DNA of 64,000 bases, taken from positions 13,462,337 to 13,526,336 of the forward strand of contig AP026538.1 in assembly GCA_026075535.2 (NCBI GenBank), in the 5' to 3' direction. This DNA is from Tricholoma matsutake (Eukaryota > Basidiomycota > Agaricomycetes > Agaricales > Tricholomataceae). This document shows positions 18,734-29,673 of the stretch, one piece after another. The stretch's first letter is position 1; every line of letters begins with the position of its first letter. Both the position numbers and the translations under genes were made by a program. The notes under the pieces are model-generated. The model was not told the origin of the DNA. It was given only the letters and a program-made list of their open reading frames with translations, and did not search any database.

Positions 18734-20757
18734 CTACTCCTGCTCACTATCATTATCTCCATCACTATCATCACCACTGTCACTAACCTTCTGTTGTTTC
18801 CTTTCAAGAACCATCTGGGTATGGTAAAACAACATTGTATGCAAAAACCAATTGAAATTCCCCACTGTCATCTTTCTCAATATTGATTCAAACCCACCAA
18901 GCCATGCATTGAGTTGTTCACATGCCTGTGTATTGAATGCACATTTGTAGTATGGCTTCCCTTCATTGTTGTAGTCCAGAATGACCAAATTTGGAGCTGA
19001 GCCGTCCAAAGGAGCTGGATTGCACCACTTCCTGCACAAATAATCACTTGTTTGATGGTTGGTGTAATGATAGGAGTCGACAATAAATCAGCTTGTTTTA
19101 GCCCATGATTCCCAGCTACCATCAGCAATACTATGGCTCAGCACCACACAGGCTTTGTCAATGCATATATAATCAGGGCATGATTCTTCTGTTGGATATA
19201 CTGTCTCCAAAAAGTGCATAATATTAGTGGGTGATTCTGATTTCGCAAATTTTGCCCAAGCAATGACAACTCCACATGGTGCACATATTGTTTCAACACA
19301 GTAAAAGTGGCGTGGCATGAAGTAGGTTGCATACTGCACATCAGGTGCTGGTTGGTCATGAGGCTGTCCAATTGAGTCTTGAGCAGGTTGCCATGGTAGA
19401 TTTTCACCAGGCCTATGCAGCATCCTTCGAAAGCCAGACAGCTGTTTGTGAGAATGGTTACTGAGATATCTCTTCCACATTTCCTCATGATCTTGACATG
19501 CATTTGTCCCATGAACTTTCTGGTTTTCACATCCTCAAACATGGCATGTGGCCCCATGTTGTTGTTCATGCAGAGCACAAAAAACCCCACCTCTTGCATT
19601 TGCCAACTCTGCAGTGCGGTCATCATATGCACAATGCTAATTATCAAAAAAATATTATAAGTGATCAATTTGTATTTGCCAGTAGATGTTCCATACCGGG
19701 GGTCCAAAGACAATTCCATCAACAACAGCCATTGTCACATCTCGAGCAGTTGAATCCTCCACTTCCATTCTTTGTCCAGCTGATGAACCCTGTTGCAAAT
19801 TATCACCTGCACTCTGTGATACAGGTATATTATTGCTTTCAAGAGTTGCAGTTGGATCACTGATGGCAGTGAGATCAGATGTTCGTCTGTATGGATGAGT
19901 GCAATCTGAGCAGTGGTGGTCTTTGGCTGCCAGAATAATTCCATCTTGTCCCAGAGATAAGAATGCCTCCCTGGTCACTTCATCAATTGCTAAGCCATCA
20001 CGAAGTGTGAGATCAGTTCCATATGGAGAAGCAACTGTCCGAATAGACTCCTGAACAAATGCTTGCCAGATCTGGTGGCGTGTCACCCCATTGAAATTGA
20101 CAGTTTGATGCTTTTAAAGCTGTTATTCCAATATTCTGCATATGCTGAAGCTGATGCATGGAAATTGTAGATGCCATTCAAGACACCATGAGAAAATGCC
20201 CGGTCCACCCATACACTCTGACCTATCTTGAGGTATCGGGCAGAATTCAGATAAACCCTGCTATATTGATGTGCCTCCCCAACTTCAATTGCCCATTCAT
20301 GGTCTGCTGAATATTTGGTCTTGCAGGTTAAGCATTCCCCAGTCAAAACAAAAACATTTTCATGTATTACTGAATTCTTGATCAGTGTGACTTGAGGAAT
20401 ATCCCATGTTCGGATGGCCTGGTGTAGTGCCCTTGAATTGCAATTTGATGTTTCACATTCCATTGAGTTGGGACAAAGAACATGTACTGGCTGGATCAAT
20501 TTATGGGATATGGGTTGTAGTTTCTTTTGCAGATGTCCACATGCATTGTATGGATGCAAATTCAAAAGTTTTGCAGCTGCATCAAGCTTGAGGCTGAGTG
20601 CAGTAATTTCTTGTTCAGCATCCATGTTTTTGTCAACCTCCTTCATCTTCAAAGGCCTTTGCTGATTGTTATCCATATTTTCTTTGATTGCCCGTGCAAG
20701 ACCCTTGATCCAACCTGATGCCATGACACAATTTTCTCCTTCACATTGAAAAGGCAA
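18734..20757 (-). pseudogene. CxC5/CxC6 cysteine-cluster protein associated with KDZ transposons
   Basis: From the Met at 20757 the protein has a helical N-terminus, then a CxC5-like cluster (CPNSMEC, later GECLTCKTKYSADHEW), ending YAEYWNNS. A one-base shift near 20090 leads to RHQIWQAFVQESIRTVA and a CxC6-like cluster, LAAKDHHCSDCTHPYR. After an intron (about 19690 to 19634; GTATGG..ATTAG) come GGVFCALHEQQHGATC, FYCVETICAPCGVVIAWAKF, DYICIDKACVVL, then KTS, a TGA in place of Arg, and FIVDSYHYTNH. The end is WCNPAPLDGSAPNL, LNAWLGGFESILRKM, GNFNWFLHTMLFYHT and an Asp/Glu tail. The domain order and length fit full-length family members. It needs only a few corrections, so it is a young pseudogene or nearly intact. 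By family knowledge it would act in KDZ transposition, probably binding DNA. Confidence 0.8.
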
Positions 20758-20760
20758 GTC

Positions 20761-20859
20761 TCATAATTCCTCCTTTCTGAAATATAGTGGGAAATTCTTT
20801 GTGAAATATAATATTTCACAAAGAATTTCTAACTATATTTCAGAAATGAGAAATTATGA
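20761..20859. repeat. 99-bp near-perfect palindrome just upstream of the CxC5/CxC6 gene
   Basis: Left arm 20761-20809 and right arm 20811-20859 are reverse complements with a few mismatches (TCTGAAATATAG, AAATTCTTTGTGAAATAT in both). The centre lies at about 20810. It starts 4 bp from the gene's first ATG on the minus strand and so would fall in its 5' leader or promoter. Confidence 0.8.
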
Positions 20860-21137
20860 GGCTGGCCTTGTGTGACATAGTTATGCTGATCTTTTTGATC
20901 TATAAACAAACAATATACTTGTAAATATTTCCCAATGATAGACCAACAGCATACTTTTCATTTCCAAGTTAAATTGTGCAAATTGGATGAAAACTGAAGG
21001 AGATACTATATTTAGCCATGACTACAATACCAAACAATGCCAAGTACTCTCCCAATGACTGGCCAATGATGTACTTTCCCATCTGTAGTTAAATGAACCT
21101 AATCGGATGAGAAATGAGTGAGATACAAGACTTTCAT
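20860..21137. other. Spacer without recognised genes
   Basis: AT-rich sequence between the CxC5/CxC6 gene and the Harbinger TIR. Two similar segments (AGTACTCTCCCAATGACTGG near 21041 and ATATTTCCCAATGATAG near 20926) look like a weak direct repeat. Confidence 0.35.
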
Positions 21138-21383
21138 TAGGGTTGTTCACAGTAGACAAAAGTGCTGCTTTCCGGAGGCAATTTCGAGAGTGATTTTGAA
21201 TTAGGATGTGTACATAAAATCAAAATTTGAAACGACTGAAAGCACTTTTTCAACTTTGATCAGCATAAAAAAATGGCTTTCCCAGTGCAACACCTTGAGC
21301 GCTCTTTGAATTTGGCTGCATGCGGCTCGATCACAATGCTCATAATTGATGGTTATCTATTGGCTCTCTGATGTAACAACCAC

Positions 21384-22957
21384 ATGCCAACTAAGCCGGA
21401 TTGCACCATGGCAGCAGATGCTTTACATCAGGCCTTCTTAGTGAATCTGATAGCAGAGGCTGAGGCTCAACTTTATGAAGAAGGTTCTGAATCTGAATAC
21501 TCCTCTAGTGCCTCAAGTCATTCATCAGCAGACTCCAGCTTCTTCTCTTCCTCTGATGATGAGCCACTCCCTCAGACCAGTGAGGCCATACTTGAGACTT
21601 TGGGGCAGCTATATTCAGAGCATTACCTCAACTCACGAGAGGAAATCAACAAAGATGGCAGACAACTTTGCCTCCTGCTTCATGATTATAAATTCAACCG
21701 AACTGAGATCTTCCGTTCCTACCTCTGGATTGACCCTGGATGCTTCGATGACCTTGTCAATGTCCTTAAAGATGTTCCTGTCTTCCACAATAACTCCAAC
21801 AACCCACAGATGCCCATAGATGAGCAGCTCACTATTGCACTCTTCCAATTTGGCCACTATGGAAATGCAGCTAGCACATTAAAAGTAACATTATGGGCAG
21901 GTGTTGGTTTTGGTACAGTACCACTTGTGACAAACCATGTACTCAAGGCAACATGCTCAGAGAGGTTTTGCAAGTCTGCACTCTAAAGATGTTCCTGTCT
22001 TCCACAATAACTCCAACAACCCACAGATGCCCATAGATGAGCAGCTCGCTATTGCACTCTTCCAATTTGGCCACTATGGAAATGCAGCTAGCACATCAAA
22101 AGTAACATTAGGGGCAGGTGTTGGTTTTGGTACAGTACCACTTGTGACAAACTGTGTACTCAAGGCAACATGCTCGGAGAGGTTTTGCAAGTCTGCACTC
22201 CACTGGTCAAGTCCCCAGGCAAAGGAGGCAGCCAAGGCATGGGTCCCAAGATGCATCTTGCTGCTTGGAGTGATGGGTGGCTCATGGTAGATGGTACACT
22301 GGTGCCACTCTTTATGCATCCTGGATTCTTTGGGAACACATTCTTTGATCGAAAATCCAATTACTCTTTTAACGTACAGGTTAGTCCCTTTTCATACACC
22401 AAAGTATTTGGATTCATGTGCAAGGACTGTACCTCAGATCATCTCAACTCCAGACTTGCAGATTATAGATTATGGTGTAGGGCTTCCAGGTTCACAGCAT
22501 GATTCAACTGCATGGTCAGCAATTTGTGTACCTCAAGAGCATAATCGGCTGATGCAAGATGGTGGATGGGTGTGGGGTGACTCGGCATACCCACTGAAGG
22601 ACTGGTGTCAGGCACCATATAAAAAGTGAGACACTATGCCATCTGCAATGATTAATCAATGCTGATATCACAACAAGGGCCGAGAATGAGACTGAGGAGA
22701 ATACAACACATAACTATTATGTTTTGAAAGTACGCATACGATCTGAGCACTGTATGGGCTTCCTAAAAGGATGCTGGTCCTCTTTGCAAGGCCTTCATAC
22801 CTGCATCAATGATGAAAAGGGCTTGCAATATGCTGCACTGTGGGTCACCGCTTGCATACATCTTCATGCATTTGCCTTAAATCACGAAGACATGCAATTT
22901 GTCAACAGGGACACATTTTATAAGAAGGGGGAGAGGATAGCAAAGAAGAAGAGGTGA
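21384..22957 (+). pseudogene. Harbinger transposase (DDE superfamily), with a 217-bp internal duplication
   Basis: An acidic Ser-rich N-terminus (to residue 80) precedes a helical segment (FRSYLWIDPGCFDDLV, IALFQFGHYGNAAS) and a DDE_Tnp_4 core. The core has MVDGTLVPL with the first Asp (about 22283), GVGLPGSQHD, WGDSAYPL with the second Asp (about 22575) and RSEHCMGFLKGCW with the Glu (about 22740). Introns are inferred at 22381-22435 and 22628-22677 (GT..AG, 50-55 nt), joining NYSFNVQ to IISTPDL and YKK to AENETEEN. Bases 21768-21984 are repeated at 21985-22201 with few changes; 217 bp is not a multiple of 3, so the duplication creates a frameshift and stop at 21984. Otherwise all catalytic motifs are intact. 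Confidence 0.85.
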
Positions 22958-23191
22958 GAATATGCAGAATGGAGGGCTGAACAAGAGCTAGCAGCACTAG
23001 AGGATGAAATGAATGCCAAAGAGAGAGGTGAGATAGATTTTCTCGAGGGAAGGAGTTGAAGAAGGAACTACTTGCATATTTAGATGCCCAGTGGCAGTAG
23101 AACAGCTCAAATTACATGAACATGTAACAAGACCAAATGAAACTCCAACTAATGGAGATTAGGATCAATATTACTCATGGATCCTCCTCTC

Positions 23192-24192
23192 TTCATATGC
23201 TCGACCCAGAAACCCAAACAAAACCTACCAAAGTGGCCTTGGATGGTATAACACGAGTTAGAGGAAGGGTGCGAGGTGGTACTAAAAGTCACCAAAGTCA
23301 ACCTGATGGACGCATAAGATGTCTGAGTGGGTACGAAGGGCTTCACGAATGTTCGAAGGGGCGCAAGATCTCTCGATGTAAGTTTGAGGGAGATCGATAA
23401 GGTTCGAGGGGTAGAGGAGACGTTTGAGGTAATTGGGAACAGTGTAGATGGTTTTACGAAGGATGTAGAAAGAATATGTGAATGGGGCAGCGATGATAGT
23501 GATGAGGGGCGATAACGATTTATGATGGACGAAGGGTTCAAGGGCTAATACAAAGTTTTGAGGAAGTTTGCGACAATTCGCAGAACTTCAGGCTAGACAA
23601 GAGGCTTGGACTCAAGAGCTGAACTCTTAAATCAGACTATAGTGAAGTAAGACAATCTCCTTTTCTTCCCTCCAAGTGAGTAACTATTACAAGTTTAAAT
23701 AAGTTCTGAAGAGGTACTACCAAAAAGGGAAGGAGAACATGAGGCCTACATGAGGTGAAGTCTAGGATAAAAGATAAACCTCTATCACTGAATAAAACAA
23801 TAAAAGATAAGAATTAAATCTCTGGAGTCCTGATATGTGTGAAATGTACTCATCCTATGTCATTACAAACCATCTAAACGTCAGAAATTTGCCTCATTGC
23901 ATCCTAAGCCGTCTCATGCATGCTCAGTTGGTGGCCGAATAGCTTGGTCAACCTTGCTATGACTCATCGGCGTGTAGTAAGAGTGCCTGAGGCCATGATG
24001 ACAGCGGCCAAGCGTGTTCGAAGTGTTCCTAAATTGTTCGAGGGGGATCGAGGTAGTGCGAGGCCGCTCAAAGCCTGTTCAGGAGCATTTCATGAGGCTC
24101 AAAGGCGTTTGAGGGGTTCCGAGTGCCATGGGAGATTGTTGCAGAACTGCTGTGAGTGGTTACAGACCTTATAGCGCGAGGTGGACCTATCA
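23192..24192. repeat. LTR-like repeat, copy 1 (inside Harbinger)
   Basis: It shares its left part (ATGCTCGACC, AAACCCAAACAAAACC, TATAACACGAGTTAGAGGA) and right end (GGTGGACCTATCA) with 32881-34189. TG..CA-type ends fit a solo LTR. It contains no ORF of interest and many GTTCGAAGG / TTCGAGG words. No target duplication was found for this copy. Confidence 0.5.
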
Positions 24193-25527
24193 GTGGCCTC
24201 GTGTGCACGCTGAGCATTGGCCTCTCGTTGATGGTGCTCCAAGCGGGTGCACTCCATCTCCATATTCATTTGATGTTTGATGTGTTCCTTCTCAATAGAG
24301 CGGTGGGTCTTGGCCTCAGCTTGCATGCTCACAATCTTGAGGTGGTTGCCCCGTTCAGCAGTGGCAATCTCGGAGATAGAGTCCACCATCGATTTGCGCT
24401 TGCCACCACGAACCTCAGGAGTAGGGGGAATGGGGATGTCGATGTCTGAAGAGTCATCTTCTGCATCAGAATTTTTGGCAGCAGGGGAATGTCCAGTGTC
24501 GACAGTGGGGCTGAGGGCTCGAGAGGTGTGGGGTGAGGAAGCATCTGGAAGCTCTTCATCCTCATCTTCAATTTGCCAGGGTGGGGACTGCCACCCAGAA
24601 GTATCCTAGAAGAATTGGAGTAGGCAACGGTTAGAGGACAGACACAAAAGCATATACTGCAGGGCCCAAGTTGTGATCAAGGATGTCAGTGTTGAGTGGG
24701 GTGCCACTGTGAGAAAGAGCAGACTTATTCATGACAGGGCTGTCGCCCATCAGGCAGTGCATACACTTGTACCACGGAAAGGTCTTCTTGGTTTTGTCTG
24801 GGGGGAGAAGGTTATTGGCAAGCCCTCAGGAGATGAAAATGTGCAATGTACCCCATATGTTGAACATATCTGACCCCTTTGTCATCTCATCCTCTCTATC
24901 CACCTCAATTAGTCCTACCCCTGTAGCTGACATCTTGTTACAATAATTCATGTAGGACTTCTTCATACTGCAATATATAGTTTCAGAGACCATTACAGTA
25001 GATTACTTGCCTTACCTGCTGACCCAATTCTTTACAACTATGCCAAGAGGGATAAGGTCATCTGCAATCCAGCCTGTTTCACTCGACGAAAGGAAGAGTT
25101 TGCATGTGATGGCGTGGAGATGTTTGATGGTCTTCTTGCCTCCAGTAGCAACTGAGCCAGCATTGCCTTTATTGAAGCCAAACATGACTTTGTACGTATC
25201 ACTCTCTTCGATGAACCCAAGTAGCTTGTCTGATAGGTGGTGGAAGCTTGCTTTCATCCATCTGTGTACTCGTTAGTGAACAGAACATAAACAAATGTGT
25301 GAGCAATGGAGCACATACAGGACAGATATCTCCCTTTGTGACTTGTCCTTTGCATTCACCTTCCTGTTCTCCTTGTCTCCCTTCTCTGCCAGTTTAGCTG
25401 CAGTGGGTTCAGCTTTCTTTGTGAGTTTCTTCGCTTTTTTCACCTTCTTAACTAATAGACTGGACTTGGCTAGGGTCAGCTTAGCCCTATGGACTTGTTT
25501 GGCAGTTGGCGAGGAGCCTCTGACCAT
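24099..25527 (-). pseudogene. Myb/SANT-like DNA-binding partner protein of Harbinger
   Basis: The first exon from the Met at 25527 is very Lys-rich (KKVKKAKKLTKK), probably nuclear-localising. After an intron near 25260-25310 a Myb/SANT-like region follows: ASFHHLSDKLLGFIEESDTY, GGKKTIKHLHAITC, IVVKNWVSR (25257-25012). After another intron come a helix SYMNYCNKMSATGVGL and FPWYKCMHCLMGDSP (24960-24700). The last part (24609-24099) has an acidic stretch with PHTSRALSPTVDTGHSP and a long coiled coil (SEIATAERGNHLKIV, EKEHIKHQMNMEMEC). Harbinger elements usually encode such a second protein that brings the transposase to the TIRs. One in-frame stop in the middle and a truncated C-terminus at the LTR-like repeat suggest it is broken. 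Confidence 0.65.
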
Positions 25528-25756
25528 AGTACTAGTAGCATGTAGGGTTAACGATGCACATGAAAAGCCAAATAGGTCAATTTTGAAAGCCCACCAGGGT
25601 TGCCGAGTGTGCCGAGTTCAAAAACACAAAGTGATTCTGCCATATTTCAAAGTGATTTTGGGTTACAAAATAAAAAGTATGTACATCTCCAAATTTGAAA
25701 TCACTCTCAAAATTGCCTCTGGAAAGTGATGCTTTCATCTACTGTGAATGACCCTA

Positions 25757-26200
25757 TTGTAGATGTGCTAAAAAAAGCATACCCTAAAGCGGTCACAGGT
25801 GCCAAATATTGACATCTCTCAGGGGGGCCCTGGAGGGGGGGAGAAGTTGATATTTGGCACATGTGATAATGTTAGGGTGCCCCCGAAGTATCATCAAATT
25901 TCAAAATGTCAATACAAAGTTTGTAACTGATCAATAATAGTTTGTAATGGATTGATTGTATTGAAGTCAATGACTATAGGTTCCGGTAACTTAGATAGCC
26001 AGATGAGAAATTTCCTTTCATGCTCGAAATCTGCATCTCGGCTAATTTTTGAGTCCCACGGTTAGTAAAGTCAGTAATTTTGGTAATGGTTGCTCAGAAC
26101 TTACTGACTGTGGGGAAAACAGACACAGAAAAATGGTCACACTGAATTTTTTGGTGGTTTCAGGTTCTAAGAACGAGTCTTAACTTCGTTAAGGACTCGT
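25757..26200. other. Spacer with two hairpins
   Basis: GTGCCAAATATTGACATCTC (from 25800) pairs with GAGAAGTTGATATTTGGCAC (ending about 25860) around a G-rich loop. At 26173-26200, ACGAGTC-TTAAC and GTTAAGGACTCGT form a stem around a TTC loop. The second hairpin sits at the right edge of the block inserted into Plavaka. No gene is present. Confidence 0.55.
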
Positions 26201-26540
26201 AATGAGCTTCTCTCACCTGATTTACTTCACCAATTGATAAAGGGGACATTCAAGGTAAACTTTGCACTCCCCCCCGTATTCCTATCGGAGTCCTAGAAGT
26301 CCGAGTTTTCCAATAAGAGTCTGATCGGAATCTGATAGGAGTCCTACTAGTCCGACACTAGTCCTAGGAGTCCGATAGGAATCCGATCAGAATGTATCTT
26401 GATGACCATGTACTTTTATTTCCAAGAAATTCCTAGTAAATTCCAAGTAAAGTCCTATGCAATTCCAACAGGTAGTAGTCAGAATACCACACCATTTCGG
26501 AAGACTTAACTTGATGAAAGTGCTTACAAAATAAATGGGC

Positions 26541-26625
26541 AGAGCAGGAATTGAACTCTAGACCTTGGGATATAAGTGACATGACTACCAAACACGTGCT
26601 CAACCAGTTGAGCCACAGGAGCATT
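26541..26625 (-). other. tRNA-like module (left end of TT element B)
   Basis: On minus: CTCCTGTGGCTCAACTGG with TTGAGC as A box, and TCTAGAGTTCAATTCC as B box. It is nearly the same as 49243-49330. There is no acceptor stem closure. Confidence 0.6.
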
Positions 26626-27594
26626 AATAAATATGTAATATAAAGTCCATTTAAAGCACTTAGGATTAGTTCACTTATTTTTAACCTCTCTCACAAGAGC
26701 TCGAAAAAAAATTGTTGAGCCCTCACATCTTCACGAGGGAGTAGATAAATATAGATTTAAAAAAAAACCCCCACGCAAATGCGAGGGGGAGAATTAATTA
26801 TACTATTTAATTATACTATTTTAAATTCTACAAAAAAACCCACCCCCCCGCGAAATGGGGGGAAGGGGGCGGTGGTGCATCGCATTGGCTGTCTTGTCAG
26901 CCCTGTCCCATCGTTTCCCCTCTCGTCTCCGTCGTGTCTCGCCTCCCTCACCTCGCCTCCCCCGTGGCTTCCCTCCCCTCCCTCATCTCCCCTCCCTCGT
27001 CATTCCACCCACCGTCCACCCCACGAGCAGTTGCTCGTGAGGCTGGTGGTGCGTGGTGCGTCATATGTTGGTGGTGGTGTTTGTCCATCGTCTCCCCTTC
27101 TGGTCATCGTTTCCCTTTCCCCTTGTCGTTTCATCACCCTTGTCGTTCATCCCCCTCGTCGTCTGCACCCATGAACCACCCTATGGGCAGCTGCTCATAG
27201 GCATGTCATTTGGTGCCGTCGTCATCCCTCCATGCCATTCCCGTGTTCTCGCACCCCATATACACCCCGCGAGCAGTTGCTCATGGCAGTGATGGGGGGT
27301 GCTGGATGTCATTGGTGTTGTGGGGGGTCCATGCACTCATGATCCACCCTACGAGCAGCAGCTCATAGGTGTGGGGTGGGTGTGTTGTCAGTTCGTCAGT
27401 GACATGGCTCGAGGGGAGGGGTTGGGTGGTGCTTACTGGGTGGGTATTCCCCTTCTGGGGTCTCCTGGTGTTGCTCCCCATGCTCCTGACCATGATCGAT
27501 ACCCTCACATCCCGTTTTGACGGGGAGGAGGGGGGTTGCCAGGGGTGTCGTTGGGTGTGGGTTTGGCTCGCATCAGTCCATCGTTACTCATGTA

Positions 27595-27705
27595 GATTAG
27601 AACCTAGAAACAAAAAAAATGAATTAGTTAGTTTACAAAAGTAAAAAACAAATGAAACAAAAAACTTACTACAGCCCAAATGACGATTGCGTTGTTTGGG
27701 CGTTG
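27595..27705 (-). other. Palindromic block and intron-like segment (TT element B)
   Basis: On minus: GCCCAAACAACGCAATCG with CATTTGGGC, then TAGTAAGT, a T-rich stretch, CTAACTAAT and TTTCTAGGTTCTAATC. Donor, branch-like and acceptor elements match the copy at 42085-42190. Confidence 0.55.
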
Positions 27706-27945
27706 TTTGGCATCAAAACCAGTCGTTTCCGGTCTTGGGGGCTTGTCTAGAGATGGGGGTGAAGTGGGAGTGGTGGGAGTTGCTGGGTTGAGGTGGTTGA
27801 GGTGGGGGGGATGGAGGTGGCGTGCTTGTCATTGTTGTTGGTGGTGGGAGGAGTTGATGAGCTGGCAGGTGTGATGACGCGGCTATGTGCTTTGTCATCA
27901 CACCCACGGGAATGGTATGTAGTGTAGTATGATCACTTACCTGTA

Positions 27946-28028
27946 ATGATTGTTTAGCCTAATGGTATTGTTGTCGGTTTATGCTTACATAATCTTATGT
28001 AGTCAAGTGTTCAATTCTTGTCTGTGCA
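27946..28028 (+). other. tRNA-like module (right end of TT element B)
   Basis: TTTAGCCTAATGGTATTG resembles an A box, and AGTCAAGTGTTCAATTC a B box. The same module is on minus at 41780-41871. Confidence 0.5.
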
Positions 28029-29673
28029 TTTAATTTTTCATACTATATTACTAAGCAAGGCTGCTTTCATTCCTATCGGAATCCTACGTTGTCTGATGTC
28101 TTAGCATAACTTCGGACTAGTCCTATGTGATTCCTATGATCGGAAATTCCTAGGAAATTCCGATAGTCCGATCGGACTCTGATCAGACTACATCAGACTG
28201 GACTAGGACTAAATGTGCCATTTCATGTCAATTTGGCTGGTGAAAATGACATCAGAATATGGTTGGATTCCAATTGGAGTCCGATTGGAATCATCGGAAT
28301 CATTGGATTCCTATAGGAATACAGGGGGGAGTGTAAAGACCTCCATTCAAGGACCATAAAGTTGCCTGGGTCACTGATTATATCAATGCAATACCTTCTG
28401 AGTGTGAAGCTAATAAAATATTAGATGACATTGATCTATGGTGGGTCATTAATTCTACAGATTAATACTATACTAATATATGTAACATATAGGATTGCAT
28501 TGGCACCTTCATTTGCAGGTCTCCAACAATTTCCAGAAGGTAGAGGCTTCAAGCAATGGACTGGTGATGATTCAAAGGCACTTATGGAGGTGTGGATAAA
28601 TTCATAATATGTCCCTCAACTTATCAATTGATTTTATCAAATTTACCTTCCAGCAATTGAAGTTCATGTCCCAACACAAATGATACAGGCTATATGTGCC
28701 TTTCTTGAATTCTTTGATAGTGCTCGATGTGATAATATTGACACTAAAAGTCTTGAAGAATTGGAAGATGCACTAAAGGGCTATCATACTCATTGCAAAA
28801 TCTTTCAAGAATGTGGTGTCCATGCTGCTGGCTTTAATCTACCTTCACAACATTCACTTCTTCATTATCTTCAACTCATTAGAGCATTTGGTGCTCCTAA
28901 TGGCTTTTGTTCCTCAATAACTGAATCAAAGCATATCAAAGCTGTCAAGGAACCATGGCAGTGCTCCAATCACTTCAATGCTCTTGGCCAGATGTTACTT
29001 ACAAATCAATGGCTTGATAAGCTAGCAGCAGCATGGGTTGATTTTGTTCACTGCAAAATGCTTGATGGAACATCTCTTTATTTGGCATTATCTAGAATTG
29101 GTGCATAGATTTATCATATTCAAATATATAGTTGCTAATTTGTTAACCAAACACATCAGTGATCATTACTGAGTCAAGCACCAGAACCCCTCAATTTACC
29201 CCCATTCAATGACAAAATTACCATATATCCCTCTGCTGTGGCCACATTTTATTCTCCAAGTGACATATCTGGAGTAGGGGGTATGCATAATGAGCACATT
29301 CATGCTGTCAAGTCATGGAGAAAGGCTCAGCCCATTGTGATTGCATCTTTGTAGAAACAGACCCAGATGCTCCTGGAATGGCTGGTCTTGACAGTGCTTG
29401 TGTCCACCTCTTTTTCTCATGACATGTGATTTTTCACCTGTTGGTCAATCAGCAGATCCAGGAACTGGAATGTGGGTTGTTGAGCCTGATGCTACAGATG
29501 ATGGAGTACCCATTGCTTCAGTAATTCATCTTGATACTATTGTTTGAGCAGCACATCTCCAACCAGTATTCAAGGAGGAATTTGTCTCAAGAGATCTTTT
29601 CTTTTCTGATATGCTAGATAAGTTTTATGTAAATAAATTCATTGACCATCATGCTTTTGAGATTGCTTTCTAG

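Larger units (their letters stand above)
21138..25756. mobile_element. PIF/Harbinger transposon, nearly complete
   Basis: The left terminus TAGGGTTGTTCACAGTAGAC and the reverse complement of the right terminus (TAGGGTCATTCACAGTAGAT) are inverted repeats. They continue for about 60 bp (CTTTCCRGAGGCAATTT, GAGAGTGATTT) and more weakly to about 95 bp. The element carries two convergent genes, as expected for the superfamily: a DDE_Tnp_4-type transposase on plus (21384-22957) and a Myb/SANT-like protein on minus (24099-25527). A 3-bp TSD of TWA type is not exact (tta left, tat right). A 1-kb LTR-like repeat at 23192-24192 lies between the two genes. Confidence 0.82.
26256..28343. mobile_element. 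TT element B, complete (2,088 bp) with perfect 9-bp TSD
   Basis: The target duplication cattcaagg lies at 26247-26255 and 28344-28352, inside the Plavaka codons for TFKD, which fixes both ends. The termini are TAAACTTTGCACTCCCCCC on the left and, reverse complemented, GAGGTCTTTACACTCCCCCC on the right; about 30 bp are inverted repeats, followed by subterminal ATTCC/GGAAT repeats. tRNA-like modules lie at 26541-26625 (minus) and 27946-28028 (plus). GC-rich hairpins occur at 26725, 26768 and 26840, palindromes near 27020, 27183, 27267 and 27348, and a palindromic block with an intron-like segment on minus at 27595-27705. There is no transposase ORF. TT element C is the same structure in the opposite orientation. 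Confidence 0.85.
26201..29673 (+). pseudogene. Plavaka transposase, C-terminal half (split by TT element B)
   Basis: At 26204-26254 the frame reads ELLSPDLLHQLIKGTFK, breaks at TT element B (26256-28343) and resumes after the duplicated cattcaagg with DHKVAWVTDYINAIPSECEA. An intron (about 28440-28492) leads to PSFAGLQQFPEGRGFKQWTG and DDSKALME. A second intron, with an eroded acceptor, leads to YLPAIEVHVP, then from 28680 IQAICAFLEFFDSA, SLPSQHSLLHYL-like helices, FGAPNGFCSSITESKHIKAV and LGQMLLTNQWLDKLAAA. The final part (29420-29673) has GTGMWVVEPDATDDG, ASVIHLDTIV, a TGA for Arg, and FYVNKFIDHHAFEIAF then a stop, the normal Plavaka C-terminus. Stops and shifts between 29106 and 29420 inactivate it. 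Confidence 0.82.

Noticed and set aside
18095..26203. A single large transposon with its own target duplication
   Set aside because: The block is bounded by Plavaka sequence on both sides, but I could not find matching flanking duplications or a matching pair of ends, so it may have arisen in several steps.
18380..28343. Pairing the TT end at 18380 with the one at 28343 as one element
   Set aside because: The end at 28343 pairs with 26256 through a perfect 9-bp duplication, so 18380 lacks a partner.
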